Assembly: GCA_007115705.1 (NCBI GenBank)
Contig: QXEO01000734.1
Location: 1,771,430 to 1,835,429 of the forward strand
Source: Dactylis glomerata
Taxonomy: Eukaryota; Streptophyta; Magnoliopsida; Poales; Poaceae
Length of the DNA: 64,000 nt
Direction: 5' to 3'
The position numbers were made by a program, and so were the translations under genes. This document shows, piece by piece, positions 9,656-20,221 of the stretch (positions within the stretch are counted from its first letter, which is position 1; each line of letters opens with the position of its first letter). A model generated the notes under the pieces. It did not search any database, was not told the origin of the DNA, and saw only the letters and a list, made by a program, of their open reading frames with translations.

Positions 9656-9906
9656 TAGAAGTAGCAATAGCAGTACTTCGAGGATCCCCTCTCCACCAAT
9701 TCCACCTTCGCGAAGCACCCTATAAGACCACTAAGCCCTAACTCCACTACAGGACTACGGGCTTCGATCTTTTCTTCCCTTTTTGGGTGAACCTCCGCGA
9801 GATCCTGAATTAACCTAGAAAATCTGCATAACTTAAATAGAATGGTTAATTCACCAAATGTTGTTAACAAACACCAAAATACATTTATTAGGGAAATGCC
9901 CTTTCA

Positions 9907-10949
9907 CATTGGTTTTCTTGAATCCAAATCTGACAACTCCCTTTTCACTCTCCATCGCGGCTCCGACATCGCATACCTCCTTCTCTATGTCGATGACATC
10001 GTTCTAACAACATCCACCACTTCTTTTCTTCACTCTATCATTGACACTTTTAGCCGTGAATTTGCAATGAAAGACCTCGGTCCTCTTCATCATTTTCTCA
10101 GCATCTCTGTCACTCGTCACACCCATTCTCTTCACCTCTCTCAACGCCAATATATCCTTGACATCCTCAACCGTGCCGGCATGAGTGACTGCCATCCGTC
10201 CTCCACACCTGTCAATACCAAAGCCAAACTTCCTGCCTCTACCGGTCCTCCTGTGGCCGATCCCTTTCTCTACCGCAGTCTAGCCGGCGCTCTTCAATAC
10301 ATGACTCTAACTCGGCCTGAAATCTCCTACGCTGTCCAACAAGTTTGTCTTCACATGCACGATCCCCGTGAACCCCACCTTCTCATTGTCAAAAGAATTC
10401 TTTGTTACCTCAAAGGAACTCTTGATCATGGTCTCACTCTTCACTCCTCCACCTCTCACTCCCTCATTGCCTATTCGGATGCTGATTGGGCAGGATGTCC
10501 AGATACTCTCCGGTCTACGTCAGGATACTGTGTGTTCTTGGGTGACAACTTGGTCTCTTGGTCGTCTCGCCGGCAACCCACCGTGTCACGCTCTAGTGCT
10601 GAGGCTGAATACCGTGCTGTTGCTACTGCCGTCGCTGAGACTTGTTGGCTCCGTAATCTTCTGCAGGAGCTCCGGCGGCCCCTTGACAGTGCCACGATTG
10701 TCTACTGTGATAACGTGAGCGCTGTTTACCTCTCTGCCAACCCAGTACAGCATCGGCGTACCAAGCACATCGAATTTGATATACACTTTGTGCGTGAGAA
10801 GGTGGCTCTTGGTGCTCTGCGTGTGCTTCATGTTCCCTCCAGTTCCCAGTTTGCTGACATCTTCACTAAGGGACTACCGTCCGCATTATTTCATGAGTTT
10901 CGGTATAGTCTTCACATCAGCGAAGCTCCGAGTTCAGACTGCGGGGGTG
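9907..10949 (+). pseudogene. pol: 3' part of an older Copia pol (RT and RNase H)
   Basis: The frame reads from the S1 junction with ESKSDNSLF, the RT motif YVDDIVLT, then RNase H motifs (YSDADWAG, RSSAEAEYRAVA, YCDNVSAVYL, KHIEFDIHFVREKV) and the pol end ADIFTKGLP. It is a different Copia lineage from S1, closer to the Hopscotch/RIRE type by its RNase H signature. The upstream two thirds (gag, protease, integrase, start of RT) lie beyond S1, outside the window. The frame is open to 10993 and also opens leftwards into the S1 LTR at 9842; that N-terminal part is only a junction artefact. A purine tract (GCGGGGGTG) precedes the LTR. Confidence 0.88.
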
Positions 10950-11117
10950 TGTTAGGGAGGCATCCTCCCGTGCGGCTAACTAGAATTAGGTAGGGATATT
11001 TCTTGTGTAACAATTCTTGTAAATCTTGACTTGGACTCCAAGTCCTTGTGCATATAAATAGAGGCAGAGGGAGAGGAGGCGTGCCATCGAGCAGCCCCAT
11101 TGTTTCACCCTAGAACA
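10950..11117 (+). repeat. 3' LTR of the older Copia (short)
   Basis: It starts TGTTAGGG directly after the purine tract, contains a TATA-like segment (gcatataaatagagg, near 11048) and may end at ctagaaca (11117). A length of about 168 bp suits short-LTR Copia families. The right end is uncertain because the 5' LTR is not in the window. Confidence 0.55.
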
Positions 11118-12250
11118 TCTCCATCCTCATTGATCCCTAATTTCCCCATCTCGTCCCCATATATATGACTAGAGATAGAATTTTCCAAACCCACCTACTA
11201 ATGGGAACAGGGCTCCATTGGGTAGGTAGTGTAGATCACTCCGTCATGTTATAACATATGGACATCATTTTCACAGTGTTGTTTTTATCCAGCCAAGTGG
11301 CTAGTGTAGGTCATGTAGATCACTTCGTCATGGTGGCGGCTGAGGGGGAAGTGTAGGGTTTTTAGGGCTTTCATGATTTTCGTAGGATTTTTTGTTAATT
11401 ATGTAGTGCTTCGGAGCTGTATATATAGAAATATACATGGCCCTATATGTTATGTGTGAAAAGTGGGTCACTGGTGGGTATCTGGTATGGGGCATAGGGT
11501 ACTATCACCATTCCCAGTATATCATATGGAGAATAAATTAGGTTGGCGATTGTCCCCATGGGGGATGTTTTCGCCTATCCCCACCCTCTAACGAATGAAA
11601 TTCACATGGATCGATCTAACGGGTATGGAGCTCATTGCCATTCCTATGTGTGTAGATACATACAAGAAAAATATTAGAACATTTTATAATTTGAAACAGA
11701 CTTGTAGTTACGAACAACAAAAGCTCACAAGAAAAAAAATTATTGCTTGCCATTCTTGGGATTATTAGTACAATAGCCCACAAACCCTATTACTTCAAAA
11801 ACCTACCAGGCTATCCGCCTCACCATGCCACTTGTGACCTCCTTGTAATACTCGGTGACCCTTTTTTGCACAATTCACAATTCAGCGCTGGTATGTATCT
11901 CCCTAAGTGGGAGATAAGGTCACAACATATAAACGCTAAGTGGGAGAGGTAGAGGTTTAGAGGAAAAGATGTTGACTCATGGAACCCTCATATCAGTCAC
12001 CAATTACCTATTTGTATTTTTTTAATTACTTTTAGGCTTTCTTATACTGATGTTGATGATTATTAATGGATCGGTGGAATTTTCGCAAAAAATATATAAG
12101 GGTGTAGGCGCATAGGGTTCACCAACAAAGTTTAGTTGTAAATATGCATATGCATAATGCGCGTGCGCACCGTGCATGTGTGTGAACAATATAACACACA
12201 ATATACTCCTATTTGGTATCTTTATAGTTTAAAGACATGTTAAATACGAG
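11118..12250. other. Intergenic, nothing recognised
   Basis: A/T-rich sequence with no coding stretch I can support and no matching terminal repeats. It may hold decayed repeats. Confidence 0.5.
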
Positions 12251-12306
12251 GCAAGGGATTCTGCACCTCCTAGTTACTTGATAAAATATGGAGGAAAGTA
12301 AGGGAA

Positions 12307-12379
12307 ATGGCCGATACTACTGAAAGAATTCCTCTTTGGCTTATAGGTACTATAACCGGTATTCCTGTGATTGGTTTGG
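12307..12379 (+). pseudogene. psbJ: Plastid psbJ fragment in the nucleus (NUPT)
   Basis: The stretch reads MADTTERIPLWLIGTITGIP followed by VIGL, matching the first two thirds of PsbJ, a small photosystem II subunit (about 40 residues), with only a few substitutions. After residue 24 the match stops abruptly and the sequence diverges (LKSGTKW), so the transmembrane C-terminus is lost. A Shine-Dalgarno-like aggaaag lies upstream (12292-12298), as in plastid genes. The setting is nuclear, so this is most likely transferred plastid DNA. It is not expected to be expressed. Confidence 0.83.
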
Positions 12380-12643
12380 TACTAAAAAGTGGAACGAAAT
12401 GGTGTTCAAAAGAAGAGCAACCTTTTCCTAATGTGTGAGTACCCATAAAAGCATTTGGCTCCGTTGACGGATCGGATCCGTTCCCGTCCAGATTTAATAT
12501 GGCTCCTCAACAACAAAAACACCAGCTTCTGTACGCAGTGCACCATCAATTATATAAATAGATACCTTTTCAAGAAAAAAGAAAGGTGGGTTGGTGATGC
12601 TACTTGAGAGCCAATGGCATGAAATTTCTGGAGGTTCACCTAA

Positions 12644-12895
12644 TCACCTTAGCTCAGTTTTGCCTTCACCTTCCAACTGCGCAACTAAATTACAAGCCCC
12701 TGTCACGGTCTCACAGTTCGCTTCCAATAAAGATGCAGCAACACCACCAGTATGCTTAACGTGCTGTAGAAGAAAGTGGATCAGCCAAAGTAGACCTTGA
12801 TCGAAAGGCACCACAAGGCGAACCAATAGTGTGGTGTGTAAGCGGTGAAGCAGAATAAGAATTGGGACTGCTTTACCCTTTCTCGGGGACTTCAA
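12644..12895 (-). pseudogene. Unidentified gene-like fragment
   Basis: An 83-codon minus-strand frame contains an amphipathic helical segment (LLWLIHFLLQHVKHTGGVAAS) followed by an acidic tail ending GEGKTEL and then a possible splice donor (AAG/GTGATT at 12644). It looks more like a stray exon of a helical-repeat protein than random sequence, but I do not recognise the family. I see no flanking exons and no clear start. Confidence 0.3.
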
Positions 12896-13420
12896 CAGGC
12901 CTTACAAGCTCAATAAATTATAATTCTTCACCTTTTCCTCAGACAGTGGGAATGTATTTTCTTATTTGATTGACATTGACAGATGTGTACCACACCGAAC
13001 AAGCAATATGTCAGATGTTTGATGTACCAGCCAAGCCAGCTCTTTTTTGATCTGCCTTTTCTAAGTCTGATCTCTATGGAACAAACCTATTTGGAGTCAA
13101 ATCAAAAATGCAAATGAAATCAATAAATAGCTCCATCTTCCCTAGATTTCGTATCTTTTGACCCCTAGGGAAGGAGGAGAGGTGTTTTGCGTCTTCCGCT
13201 ACCGCGCAACCTCGGGAAATCCAGACTTGAAGGCAGCGACCACCATGTTCCCCAAAGTGGACAAGCGCAATGTGGGCGGAAGTGGAACAATTTAGACGTG
13301 CTCCAACTTTCTTTATATAATATATATATATGGCAATAACACAAAAATGATCTCGGTGGCACCTACAAATCAATAGCACCACACGGATGAACCAAAACGC
13401 AACCAGTGTGTATGAAAATT
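12896..13420. other. Intergenic, downstream of the host gene
   Basis: No supported features, apart from a short TA microsatellite near 13318-13331. Confidence 0.5.
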
Positions 13421-13423
13421 TGA

Positions 13424-13429
13424 TTTATT
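13424..13429 (-). terminator. Possible polyadenylation signal of PFP-alpha
   Basis: AATAAA in gene sense lies about 220 bases after the stop codon at 13651, a normal plant 3' UTR length. Confidence 0.5.
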
Positions 13430-13650
13430 AATAGATCACAACCGGCAGTTTGATCAAATTATTCCAGTTCAACCTCTCACAACAAACCCTCGTAAGCTAT
13501 CAGAGCCAAAATTGATAAAACTCTCTGAAAACTAGGAAAAGAACAAACGACACGATCACAAGATCACTGTTCTCTAATCCCAACAGTCAGATGGAACAAA
13601 AGAGAATAGATAACATGTAGATTTTTAACCTACTTGCTTTTACTCAACTA

Positions 13651-16600
13651 TCAGAGTGGGGCCTGGCCAGTGGAAGATGAAGTCATGATAGCCAGAGTCT
13701 CGGTCACGGAAGACATAGCACTCAGGGCCGCCTTGAGAACATCCTGGGAGCACCCAGGCTTCACAATGCTCTTCACCTGCATGGCATCAATGAATTAGAC
13801 ATCATAAGGCAGAAGTTCAGGAACAAATGAGGGTGCCGTCTTCGACGGTATCGAGCTAAAGTCTTGATGATTCATGCAAACTACCTTCTCCAAGTACTCC
13901 TGCAATTTCTTGATCCTGCCCATGTAGTCTTGATCCTCAACGCACAGCGAAATAGGCTTGGAATCAGCACCTGGTCCTTCGAATTGGAGTGGTCCAGGGT
14001 TTCTGTAGATGTCTTCCAACAAGTAGCTGGATGAATTCAGCCTCAACAGCCTGGAAAACAAACGCCCATCCTTTACTACGTGTATACTAGCATATTCCAA
14101 AATAACGACAAGAGCAGAAATGAAGCTGCTCCTTGACTTACAGAGTTACTACTCGAATAACATGACAGCATTTATCTTCAAAAATACATATGATTAACAA
14201 ACATCATACTTACTCATATGCTTTTCCTCTCAAGTCAACGCTAGCCATATGCACAGCTGGCTTCCCAATTTGTGTGGTTGCAGGGCCACGTGACCATCTC
14301 TTCACAGTCATCATTGACTGATCACACAAAAACAGATGTGAGACTGAATTATGTGTTCCCTTACCACACAAAGCTACACTTGTAAAAAACAGACTGATTG
14401 CATGTTTGAACCAAAAGGTTCTGTAGTGGTACAGTTTCAAATCTTACCGAAATAGGAGCAGCACCACATCGCCACTTGTTTAGAGGACTCTTAAGATTTG
14501 TCACAGTAGCCATGTAACCGTTCAAACCAGCTGCCAAGATGTGGTAAGACACATGACCCAGAACCTGAAACCAGCAGCATAAGGATAAATAGACAGCCAA
14601 GCAATTTGCTATGTCAAAATGAATAAGGTGAGCTGAAGCTTACATAGGCATAATCGCAGTCAAACTTCGAAGGCATTGCACCCCTAGCTTGGTAGCCAAA
14701 AAAGTGACAGATTGCATTGAACTTCTTTCCTTTGTAGGTGCCTTCCTTCTGCAAAAGTAGAAGAGAACATTACAAACTCATAGAGCCATTGCTTGTCACA
14801 TCAAAACAAGCCTTGCAGTTAAACTGTAGCTACAAATCAACAAATGCGTACCAAACGTTTGTTCATTTCGGTCTCAACCAATTGGGCTAGAAGCTTTTCA
14901 GTTTCAATCTGCAGAGATGAACAAATTAAAATCAGCAAAAAGAAAAGACAATAGAAAACATATCAGCATTATCCACAAACTAACAAAAGATGATTTCATG
15001 TGCTACCGTACCTGAGAAAGTTGAGCTGAGTCATCAGATTCAGGGCGGAGAAGCAGCTGCATCAGAAAAACATTATGTTGAAGCAACAGAGACCTGTTGT
15101 TAATTGTGGAAGTCTGCTAATTAACTGACATAATACATACCTGCTGCCTAATGAATTGGGGCAAAAACTCAAATAGCGCAGATGCCCAAGGAGAAAGCTG
15201 AGAAGAGATATTCTCAATGGAAACACCTTTACCGTGGAGGCCATTAATTTCCTACAATCAGCAGCTATCATCAGTGAAGTTGCAAATCAGCACTTTTTTA
15301 CTTAACAAGCAAGTGCTCTGCTTTTGCATTATTTAGGGGGACACAGTTATAAGCTCAAGTGAGCTGGAATATGTCATAAAGCATTTACTCATAAGCAAAC
15401 GTACCTGAAGCAGAGCATATAATTCAGGAATACTCTCCACAAGGCCCTCAGGAATAAGTATAACACCATGATTCTTGTCTGGAAATTACATTACAAAAAG
15501 CATTGATAAATTGAAATAACCAAGTAATATGAGGTTACATGAACACCTCACAACTCATGGACCAAAATAGGCAGCCCAACCTTTTTCAGCTCTCGCCTGA
15601 ACTGCATCACATATCTGCTTTGTGATATCAAAAATTGTGAGTTTTGATGCGGCAACCTCCTCACCAAGGATAACCTGAGCATATGATATGGGTTCAAAAA
15701 TATGTAAGCCAATTTTAAAACTAGGATTAACATCAGGAACAGGTTGAAAAGAAAATATACAAACCATATTTGGATGCGATTGAAGAGCACACTCCAATGC
15801 CACATGGGAAGCCTTCCGTCCCATCATACGGATGAAATAGTAGTACTGCCACAAAAGCATACAGCAAAAAGGTGGAAGAAGTTTAACTTTTTGAATTTGT
15901 AAACAGAAAACGTGCTCTTGTAGGGAAAATATAAATACTGAAAAAAAAAAGAGCAAGCTTCATACAGGAAACCAAAGATTACAGGAAGCATACTGAGAAT
16001 CCAACGACATATAAAAATTCAGCAGTCATCAACTACTATACTATGGAGCAAATATGTTGGCCATGATGCACCTGGAACTACATGTGGACCTTACATAAGA
16101 TAAGTGAAGACGTACACAGTGAATAGCCTTGGAGCATATCCTATTAATTTTTTGTTTAGTTCCTTTCAAGAGTATAAATTCAGAACTTCATTTGTTTTCT
16201 TTTTCATATGAACACGAGAAAATATTCAATACAAATGATTTATAGATATTTCTTTCTCTGGGTGTTAACCAAACAAATAAAGAGAGCAGTTATAGGTAAA
16301 AGGTCGACACTACAAGTATGCCAAAATAGGATGCTACTATGTGATATATTACCTTCTCAGCAGATAGAGCATCGGTGCACATATTGCTTATAAGTTGTGA
16401 GTTCACCTGTTAGACAGTATAAGTTCAGGAAATCATTAGAAATAACAATATAGATCATTAAATAAATGCTACAAATATAGCATGGCAAGATGTTGAATTT
16501 GCAAGCTGGGAAAACAATTACATAGCTCAAAAGGTGAATTGACAGATGCAACCATAATATACCAGATAACCAGATAATGCACTACGTAAGCTCCAGCTGA

Positions 16601-19600
16601 ATTCAGCTGTCCCTACCTTGCATATGGTATCAAAACCAACAGTTGTCTCGACAAATTGGTTCTTGAGATCCCCATTCAAAGTTACAGGAACACCTACAAC
16701 CTGTTCAATAAAAATGTGCCGAAGTCATTTACAGGTACCGGAAGGTATATACTTAACACTGACGCAAGGGATCCAGAATTAAGCTGAAGGTTCAGTTAAA
16801 CGGGGTTTCAGTAATACCTTTGTTGCACACTTTGCCTCGGCAAAAGTCTCAGCAAGTTGAGCAGCATCTGTATTCGATGTGACACCTTCAACGAAAGAAC
16901 ACTGATTGAGGATTGCAACAAATGTAATATTGTACTTTAAATCTTAAAAGATTAATGACACATATTGCATACCTCCAATTATTATCAGAGCATCCAACTT
17001 CAGAGCCTGGCAACTAGCCATCGCACCATTGACTTGCTCCGTTGTTCTGATTTGATCCTTAGTCCTACCAAGCATATCATAGCCACCTTGGTTTTTGTAG
17101 GAAGAAAGAACTTCATCTGTGATCTCCAAAGTTTTCTGTGCAAGAAGACCATCGGATCCTCCTGTTCAACATAAAGACACAGAATGAATATGTAAGAGGT
17201 ATATAAAATATTTCAACATATTAAAGTAAGTCCAGAATTCAACTCTGTCAAGGACTAAAGGCGGTATGCAAGGACCCGACCAAAGTTTTGTTTTATATAT
17301 TCATATATTTTGAATGACACACATAAATAAATTATCTGAGGAAGAACTTGTATTGAAGCATGGTGCTACTGGTTTTCCTAATAGATACTTTAAATACATG
17401 CTTATTGGTAATTATCACTGCATTCCTTTGTTCAGAATTCGTCGCCTAAACGACGTCTAGTCGTCGGGGCGCACTGGAGAGGACGACTGGGAGCGACGAC
17501 CAGAAAATTAGAGTTAGGCGCGCGCCCAGGGAAAAAAGGCGTCGCCCCGCTCGTCTGGGCGTCGTCACGGTTGGTTCGGGCGCTCGCCCAGGGAACTGGC
17601 GGGATTTCTGGGAGGGAATCAGGGGGAAATAAGAGAAATTGGCGGGTACCTGTGACGGGAATAGCAAATCGACCGGGAGAAAGAGGGAATCGAGCGGGAG
17701 AGGGGGGGGAATCGACCACACCTGAAGAGAATCGAGCGGGAGATAGAGGGAGGCGGAGGCACATCGAGCGGGAGACACAGGGAATCGACCACATCGCCGC
17801 CGCCACCAAGCTGGCTTCCTCTGCTCCACCTCCGGTAAGCCTCCTGCCCTCCTTCTCCTTCCTCTACTTCTCCCCTCCGCCTCCCTTTCCGCTTTCCTCT
17901 CCCGCCGTCCCCCTCTGCAGCTCCTCTCCTCTCCTGGGAGGGAATCGAGTGCAAGTCTGCTCGTCCCTCTCCCGCCGCCCTCTCTGTAGCTCTCTGCTCC
18001 TCCCTCTCCTGTGTGGTGTGCCCCTCTGCTCCTCCCTGCCCTCTCCCGCTAATGCAAGTTATTATTTATGTTCCTATCTCCTAATTTGCTAAAATATGAT
18101 GCAAATATTCATTTTCCTATCATATTATATATTATTTATTATTATTACACCCAACGCCCAGTTGTCGCCTAATCATCGACATGTCGACTCAAATCTTTGA
18201 GCTCGACTCGACTCGACTCAACGAAATCTGAACAAAGCTGCATTCATGACTAACCTTTGGAACAATGCCTTCATGCTATGTTAGTTGATTGTACAAGTTT
18301 GTGCAAACAAAGAAACATAACAAGTACAAACATAATAATTCGAAATAGAACATTGGTCACTACAAAATAACAATATGTTTCTGGAACCTGGAAAGAATCA
18401 ATTCAGAATTTACTCACCGAGGAAACCAATAAGTTTGCTGTTTGGGTTGTGAGCTTTGATAGCGTCACGGAGTCCCCATATGACATTGTGGCCTCCTGGG
18501 GACTGCCTTCCACAGAATACAATGCCAACCCTTCATCAAAAGCAAAACAATCAGATAAGCGAGAGCAACAAGAGCTCGAAGAAAAAATCTGCTTATGTTT
18601 CCCCTATATCCAAAGTCCAAACTCTAGCCAGAATACAACAATTGATCATCATGGAAAAAATGATGCTCTCCATCACTTGCTACTTATCAGCATGCCAACA
18701 TACAGCAAAATACAGCAATACCTGACGGCAGGGTGCTCGGTTATGACTTTAGCATCAGCGACATTAGCCGCCTTCCTGAGGAAATGAGCCAGTGGCTGCC
18801 CGTATGTGTGTGGGAACGCGTGGCTGATCACATGAGCGCCCGCAGGATCAGCCGCGATCGCCACATCGCCATACTCCACCCTCACGGTAGTGCCCTGGTT
18901 TCCATGGGGTAAAAATCGCAGCATGAGTAGAGCTATCCACAATACACACAAAAGAAGATCATTCCACAGCAAAACTACCATGAATTTATCTCATCTAGGC
19001 CAACTCAAACATTGTCCCAAAAGAGGAGAAAAGGTTAATTTGAAAGCGATTGCCTAGTCAGCCTGAACGCACCCGAATCCTGGACCAAGTGGGGACTAAT
19101 TTCGCGCTACAGAAGAACCCATGACTTCACTCCCAGTTCAAACCTTCCACTACCGGCTACCGCCCATAATTAACACAAACAGGACAACATCAGAGCATGA
19201 AACGGAAGTTTCTGAAATCCTCGTGCACTCGACAGCATCAGGACAGGGAACTGGACTTTCTGAAATCCTCGCCAACTGCGGTCCCGCCGCGAGTCACGCA
19301 ATTATCACTCCTCAGGCGACGTCCACCGCGACCTAGATCCACCCTCGCCACCCGAAAGCGACGGCGGCGTCAGATCACTGGCAGAGGAGACACCTACACC
19401 TAACCGTCCCCGAAACAAATCGGAAGCAGGCGAACCGAGCCGACGAGGCCGATCCGGCCGGAGGACAATGCGGGATCTGGCGCCCCGCGGCCGGCCGCGC
19501 CGCAGATCTGGCACGCGGGGGTGGAGGAGGAGGTTGGCGATAACGGGGAGGCGCGGCGCGTTACCTGGAGGCAGGGGGGCAGCTCGGGCTGGTAGAGGGA

Positions 19601-19654
19601 CCGCTTCTGCTGCACCTCCGAGAGCTCGCGCGGCACGCCGTAGTCGGAATCCAT
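13651..19654 (-). CDS. PFP-ALPHA: Pyrophosphate-fructose 6-phosphate 1-phosphotransferase, alpha (regulatory) subunit
   Basis: The cytosolic PFP complex interconverts fructose 6-phosphate and fructose 1,6-bisphosphate using pyrophosphate; the alpha subunit mediates activation by fructose 2,6-bisphosphate. Eighteen exons, all with GT-AG borders and consistent phases, give 616 residues, the usual length: 19565-19654, 18722-18894, 18418-18530, 16973-17161, 16818-16885, 16617-16700, 16353-16406, 15765-15845, 15581-15674, 15405-15478, 15141-15251, 15012-15056, 14852-14908, 14644-14748, 14448-14564, 14214-14317, 13885-14050, 13651-13776. The start is MDSDYGVPRELS and the end STGQAPL. Landmarks are CGRQSPGGHN, GGSDGLLAQ, a VPVTLNGD segment and MMGRKASH. 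The catalytic TIDGD of the beta subunit is TLNGD here, with Asn for the catalytic Asp, which marks it as alpha. No stops or frameshifts were seen. Intron 3 carries a transposon. Confidence 0.96.
17426..18237. mobile_element. Non-autonomous DNA transposon (hAT-like or MULE-like) in PFP-alpha intron 3
   Basis: The 812 bp insertion is flanked by a perfect 8 bp duplication, ctgcattc (17418-17425 and 18238-18245). Its ends are inverted repeats: CTTTGTTCAGAATTCGT on the left matches CTTTGTTCAGATTTCGT from the right at 16 of 17 bases. The inside is GC-rich with repeated CGAGCGGGAG units, a duplicated GTCGCCTAA near each end, and a gactc run before the right end. There is no transposase. An 8 bp duplication suits hAT; short MULEs are possible. 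The GC-rich core with a donor-like CCG/GTAAGC (17834) could be captured 5' exon sequence. Confidence 0.85.
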
Positions 19655-19770
19655 CGCCTAGCACTCGTCGCCGGCGAGGGGCGGCTGCCTCGTTTGTATC
19701 TGCGTTCGGTGTTGGTGGCCGGCTGAGTGGGAGATCCAGGTGCGATGCGATGGGCCGATGGCGGAGCTAA

Positions 19771-19778
19771 ATTTTATA
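19771..19778 (-). promoter_or_regulatory. TATA box of PFP-alpha
   Basis: TATAAAAT in gene sense lies 117 bases upstream of the ATG, predicting a 5' UTR of about 85-90 bases. It is the best TATA match between the ATG and the solo LTR. Confidence 0.7.
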
Positions 19779-20221
19779 CCGGAGGCGGGACCCCTTGCGC
19801 AAGCCAATGTCTCGTTTTCGAAATGCCTCCTAGGATCGCAGGAATATTCGCATCTGTGCCCCTGGATCGGGGGACCTCGGTACTTTTTTCTTTTTCGACA
19901 GGACCCTCAGTAATTTGTCTTGTGTCCGTACGGAGATTTTGTGTGGCTTGTTCTTTGTTTACCTGCCTACCTGGTGACTACCTCTGTATCCAGCCGTTGG
20001 TTAACATTTCAACGGTCTTGGATGTCCCAGGCCGGTTTACCGCATGGACCCCTTGGGCACAGGGGTATCGTGGTCATAACTTTTCGAATAATGTGTTTTT
20101 GGTGATGGTTAGTTAGAAATATAGTTTTAGAAAATGTGTCACGCTAGTCCCATGATGTGGCAAGGTAGAGGTGGCAAAGTCGGGGTAAGGGGAGAGACGA
20201 GAGAGGGCGGCATAAGGATAT
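19779..20221 (-). promoter_or_regulatory. PFP-alpha upstream region
   Basis: About 440 bp of non-repetitive sequence separates the TATA box from the solo LTR. I see no further motif I would name. Confidence 0.4.

Larger units (their letters stand above)
1..9906 (-). mobile_element. Sirevirus S1 (Ty1/Copia), 3' end off the left edge
   Basis: On the minus strand the order is 5' LTR (8580-9906), initiator-Met PBS, gag (8521 to 5786), pol (5775 to 2344) and a third ORF that runs off the window at base 1. The integrase-before-RT order makes it Copia. The long coiled-coil gag, the CCGG palindrome arrays in the LTR and the third ORF after pol point to the Sirevirus lineage. Gag and pol are both open, so S1 is fairly young. 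It inserted into the RT gene of another Copia that resumes at 9907. The likely right-hand target-site copy is cattg (9907-9911); its partner is outside the window. Confidence 0.93.
8580..9906 (-). repeat. S1 5' LTR
   Basis: The 1,327 bp LTR starts TGAAAGGGC (at 9906) and ends CCTTTCA (at 8580) in element sense, so its ends are inverted copies. It holds a palindrome-box array, then a TATA box, then an R/U5 region. Its last 350 bp resemble the S2 and S4 LTRs and the solo LTR at 20222-21403. Confidence 0.9.

Noticed and set aside
17571..18092. 173-codon GC-rich frame inside the intron 3 transposon
   Set aside because: Low complexity, no homologous motif, frames open on both strands because of base composition.
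19305..19770. GC-rich frames on both strands around PFP-alpha exon 1
   Set aside because: Composition effect of a CpG-rich first exon; only the spliced PFP-alpha frame makes sense.
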